DNA from: Phycisphaerae bacterium
GTDB lineage: Bacteria > Planctomycetota > Phycisphaerae > Sedimentisphaerales > Anaerohalosphaeraceae
NCBI GenBank assembly: GCA_003567095.1
Contig: PXAQ01000025.1
Coordinates: 1-7,836, forward strand
Direction of reading: 5' to 3'
DNA length: 7,836 bases
Both the position numbers and the translations under genes were made by a program. Below, piece by piece: positions 6,451-7,836 of the stretch. Position 1 is the stretch's first letter, and each line of letters starts with the position of its first letter. Below the pieces are notes generated by a model. That model had not been told where the DNA came from, searched no databases, and saw nothing but the letters and a program-made list of their open reading frames with translations.

Positions 6451-6642
6451 ACATAAAATTATTCAATAAACTTAAGACACAAGGTAATTATTTTAAAAAT
6501 ACTGAAAAAGAGGTTGAACTGCCGCCTTGGGCCGCTATAATTACAATTTAAACAGCTCACTTGCCTCGGGACAACGTGATGGAAATGATGGATGTGAAGG
6601 ATTTGGATCTCATCACAGGATGATAGAAACTGGTATTTTTTT
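6451..6642. other. AT-rich stretch without recognisable genes
   Basis: From about 6450 to 6560 the composition is clearly more AT-rich than the rest of the window. Open frames here (including the minus-strand one reaching 6740) lack ribosome binding sites and family motifs. I see no terminal repeat or tRNA-like fold. It probably represents old flanking DNA between insertion-sequence remnants. Confidence 0.4.
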
Positions 6643-6850
6643 GCGCTGATCACAGAGACATACCGTACAGATATCACTGGAGTCGTGGGCATGGATGCCC
6701 GCGGCTCATCTGCACCCCCGTCACAAAGACAAGGGTTCAAGGGTCAGAACGGCCGTGGTACAAATACACGTTCCTGTGAGACCGAGTTTTTTTCCTTTTG
6801 TGCCCAATTTGAGCAGAACGGGACCCTTTAATCCATGGAACTCCGATTTG
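6643..6850 (+). pseudogene. Possible heavily decayed adenine phosphoribosyltransferase (apt) fragment
   Basis: One plus-strand frame reads ALITETYRTDITGVVGMDARG (residues split here as ALITETYRTDITG and VVGMDARG, 6643-6705). VVGxxARG after a predicted helix is characteristic of adenine phosphoribosyltransferase, where FIFG normally follows. About 64 nt further on, in another frame, VPVRP (6770-6784) matches the VPVRK segment expected some 15 residues after ARG. Later, FEQNGTL, a stop and SMELR (about 6809-6848) could correspond to LEYGT-SMELR. Each piece is short and the frames differ, so the call rests on the order of several weak matches. No start, stop or promoter can be assigned. Confidence 0.33.
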
Positions 6851-6884
6851 GATTATTTCTCGCGCGTTATCCCCTCGGTTTTAC

Positions 6885-7167
6885 AGATGGATTTGCTCTG
6901 TTGGTGTGTCCGTTGGTTCCACACTTGACTGGCCGCGTCGAACAGATAAACCCACTCGTATTCGGTTTGCTTCAATGCCGTCGGACGTGTTCCCTTCTCG
7001 GCCCATACCACCGTCGCGATAAGCATAGTGCCAGCGCTGAACAATGTGCGGGCTGCGGGCCTGCAGGGTTCTGATCTGTGGGAGAGTATGGCCTGCAAGG
7101 GCCAGCAAAACGGCACGAAAGCGGGCCCCCTATTTGGCTTTGTAGAGTTTCCCTAACGTGATTTGCA
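6885..7167 (-). pseudogene. IS630-like transposase remnant with large internal deletion
   Basis: On the minus strand, GARFRAVLLALAGHTLPQI, then QARSPHIVQRWHYAYRDGG (down to about 7007), is the N-terminal helix-turn-helix of IS630-type transposases (RAVLLxxxGxxxxxI ... VxRWxxxYRxGG). In the next frame, with no gap, WAEKGTRPTALKQTEYEWVY and LFDAA (7005-6931) is the part of the catalytic domain that normally sits 150 or more residues further on (WAxKGxRP ... QTEYEWVYLFGA). About 450 nt of the expected gene, including the first catalytic Asp, is missing at the joint near 7007-7014. A TAG interrupts the frame just before GARFRA, and the C-terminal half with the remaining acidic residues is absent or unrecognisable below about 6930. 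It lies 17 nt from the 3' end of the tRNA gene. Confidence 0.65.
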
Positions 7168-7183
7168 GCAATGACTTACAAAC

Positions 7184-7254
7184 AGCGGGCGATCGGAATC
7201 GAACCGACATGACCAGCTTGGAAGGCTGGGGCTTTACCATTAAGCTACGCCCGC
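7184..7254 (-). tRNA. tRNA-Gly (anticodon UCC)
   Basis: The minus strand folds into a complete cloverleaf of 71 nt. The acceptor stem GCGGGCG (7254-7248) pairs with CGCCCGC (7191-7185). The D arm is GCTTAATGGTAAAGC, the anticodon stem CCAGC/GCTGG encloses the loop CTTCCAA with anticodon TCC (7222-7220), and the T arm GTCGG-TTCGATT-CCGAT contains the TTCGA motif and one G-T wobble. The discriminator base is U73 (7184), the bacterial glycine identity base. The CCA end is not encoded (TTGT follows), so it must be added after transcription. It decodes GGA and GGG codons. It is transcribed away from proA. Confidence 0.96.
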
Positions 7255-7264
7255 GGAAAAGCAC

Positions 7265-7293
7265 AGTATACGGTATCGGCCGTGGGGTGGCAA
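7265..7293 (-). promoter_or_regulatory. sigma70-type promoter of tRNA-Gly
   Basis: On the minus strand TTGCCA (7293-7288, five of six matches) and TATACT (7270-7265, five of six matches) are separated by exactly 17 nt. Transcription would begin about 7258, a few bases before the mature 5' end of the tRNA at 7254, which fits a stable-RNA gene. This is the best promoter in the window. Confidence 0.75.
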
Positions 7294-7336
7294 GCCCTGA
7301 TTGTGAAAGTTTTTGCTGGAATGGCGGTGGAATTGC

Positions 7337-7345
7337 TGATAAAAT
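7337..7345 (+). promoter_or_regulatory. Candidate extended -10 promoter of proA
   Basis: TGA-TAAAAT forms an extended -10 element (TGn followed by TAAAAT, five of six matches), about 50 nt before the proA start. TTGCTG at 7313-7318 is too far upstream (21 nt) to be a standard -35, but extended -10 promoters tolerate a weak -35. A start near 7352 would give a leader of about 42 nt with no attenuator-like fold visible. Confidence 0.42.
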
Positions 7346-7393
7346 GTCTCGTTTAAAGTAGCGATGTGTTGATTGTTTTTCAGGAGCATGATA

Positions 7394-7836
7394 ATGACGA
7401 TTGCGGATACCGCCCGACAGGCACGTCGGGCCTCGACCCGGCTGGCGGCGGCCGGAGCAGAGCAAAAAAACGCCGCCTTGACGGCTATTCGAGATGCCCT
7501 ACGGGAAAATTCGGAGGCGATTATTCAAGCCAACAGTGAGGATATTGCCCAGGCCCAGCGCGACAACCTGGCAAAACCCCTGCTCAAGCGGCTGAAATTT
7601 GACGCCGCCAAGATCGATGAGGCCTGCGCGGGGCTGGACAGCCTGATAGCCCTTGCCGACCCGGTCGGCAAGACGCTGGCCGCGACCGAGCTGGACGCGG
7701 GGCTGGAGCTGTACAAGGTCACCTGCCCGATCGGTGTGATCGGCGTGATTTTTGAGTCGCGCCCCGATGCGCTGGTGCAGATCTCCTCGCTGTGTCTTAA
7801 AAGCGGCAACGCCGTGCTGCTCAAAGGCGGCTCTGA
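7394..7836 (+). CDS. proA: Gamma-glutamyl phosphate reductase, 5' part, runs off right edge
   Basis: ProA reduces L-glutamyl-5-phosphate with NADPH to glutamate-5-semialdehyde, the second step of proline synthesis from glutamate, in the cytoplasm. The visible 147 residues match the N-terminal third of the aldehyde-dehydrogenase-like family. They show an AARQARRAS-type first helix (ADTARQARRAS), then LLKRLKFDAAKID, DPVGK, and the very diagnostic CPIGVIGVIFESRPDA followed by SLCLKSGNAVLLKGGSE in the nucleotide-binding region. The catalytic Cys lies beyond the window. Two in-frame ATGs exist. The second (7394) is chosen because AGGAG (7382-7386) lies 7 nt before it but only 1 nt before the first (7388). 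The frame is intact and family length is usually about 415-430 residues. No proB is seen upstream; tRNA-Gly is divergent instead. Confidence 0.95.
   Translation, partial: MTIADTARQARRASTRLAAAGAEQKNAALTAIRDALRENSEAIIQANSEDIAQAQRDNLAKPLLKRLKFDAAKIDEACAGLDSLIALADPVGKTLAATELDAGLELYKVTCPIGVIGVIFESRPDALVQISSLCLKSGNAVLLKGGS

Noticed and set aside
5373..6469. Plus-strand open frames of 161 and 220 codons
   Set aside because: They lie opposite the IS5-like and IS1-like transposase sequences, which have clear family motifs on the minus strand. The plus-strand products show none.
6459..6740. 93-codon minus-strand frame in the AT-rich stretch
   Set aside because: No ribosome binding site and no recognisable motif; it overlaps the possible apt relic on the other strand.
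7130..7465. Minus-strand frame of 111 codons across the tRNA and the proA start
   Set aside because: It runs through the tRNA gene and the proA leader and start, and only its last residues (upstream of GARFRA) could belong to the IS630-like remnant.
1..7836. CRISPR array, toxin-antitoxin pair, retron or defence system
   Set aside because: No regularly spaced repeats, no paired small genes with such motifs and no reverse transcriptase or nuclease motifs were found on either strand.

Overview
The window looks like a chromosomal segment of a Gram-negative (diderm) bacterium, most likely a planctomycete or another member of the PVC group. This is inferred from three things: an LptF/LptG lipopolysaccharide-export permease pair, a lipoprotein and a type II secretion/type IV pilus pseudopilin (all diderm traits), and a relic of the C-terminal domain of a Gfo/Idh/MocA-like oxidoreductase of a kind common in Planctomycetes and Verrucomicrobia. 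No rRNA or other taxonomic marker is present, so the assignment is tentative.

Left part (1-4239). A GspH/FimT-like pseudopilin gene runs off the left edge on the minus strand. A gene-poor gap follows, then a strong bidirectional terminator (649-679), the orphan 3' end of an oxidoreductase gene (702-890, minus) and a small lipoprotein gene (924-1289, minus). Diverging from the lipoprotein is a two-gene operon on the plus strand encoding two permeases of the LptF/LptG (YjgP/YjgQ) family, 10 bp apart. These would form the membrane core of the LptB2FG transporter that moves lipopolysaccharide from the inner membrane toward the outer membrane.

Middle (4456-7170). A single-domain PilZ protein (4456-4779) with both c-di-GMP-binding motifs is the last intact gene before about 2.4 kb of decayed mobile DNA. 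In order this holds: a plus-strand DDE transposase pseudogene with a frameshift and an in-frame stop; the 3' end of an IS5-like element that interrupts it at 5349; an IS1-like transposase gene truncated at its 3' end and broken by one base in a T5C5 run; an AT-rich stretch with a doubtful adenine phosphoribosyltransferase relic; and an IS630-like transposase whose helix-turn-helix part is joined directly to its catalytic part by a large internal deletion.

Right part (7184-7836). A tRNA-Gly(UCC) gene on the minus strand has a near-consensus promoter. It lies back to back with proA (proline biosynthesis, plus strand), which has a good ribosome binding site and runs off the right edge.

I see no CRISPR array, phage module, toxin-antitoxin pair, defence system or other new multi-gene system. 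What is noteworthy is the layered decay of at least four transposase families between the PilZ gene and the tRNA.
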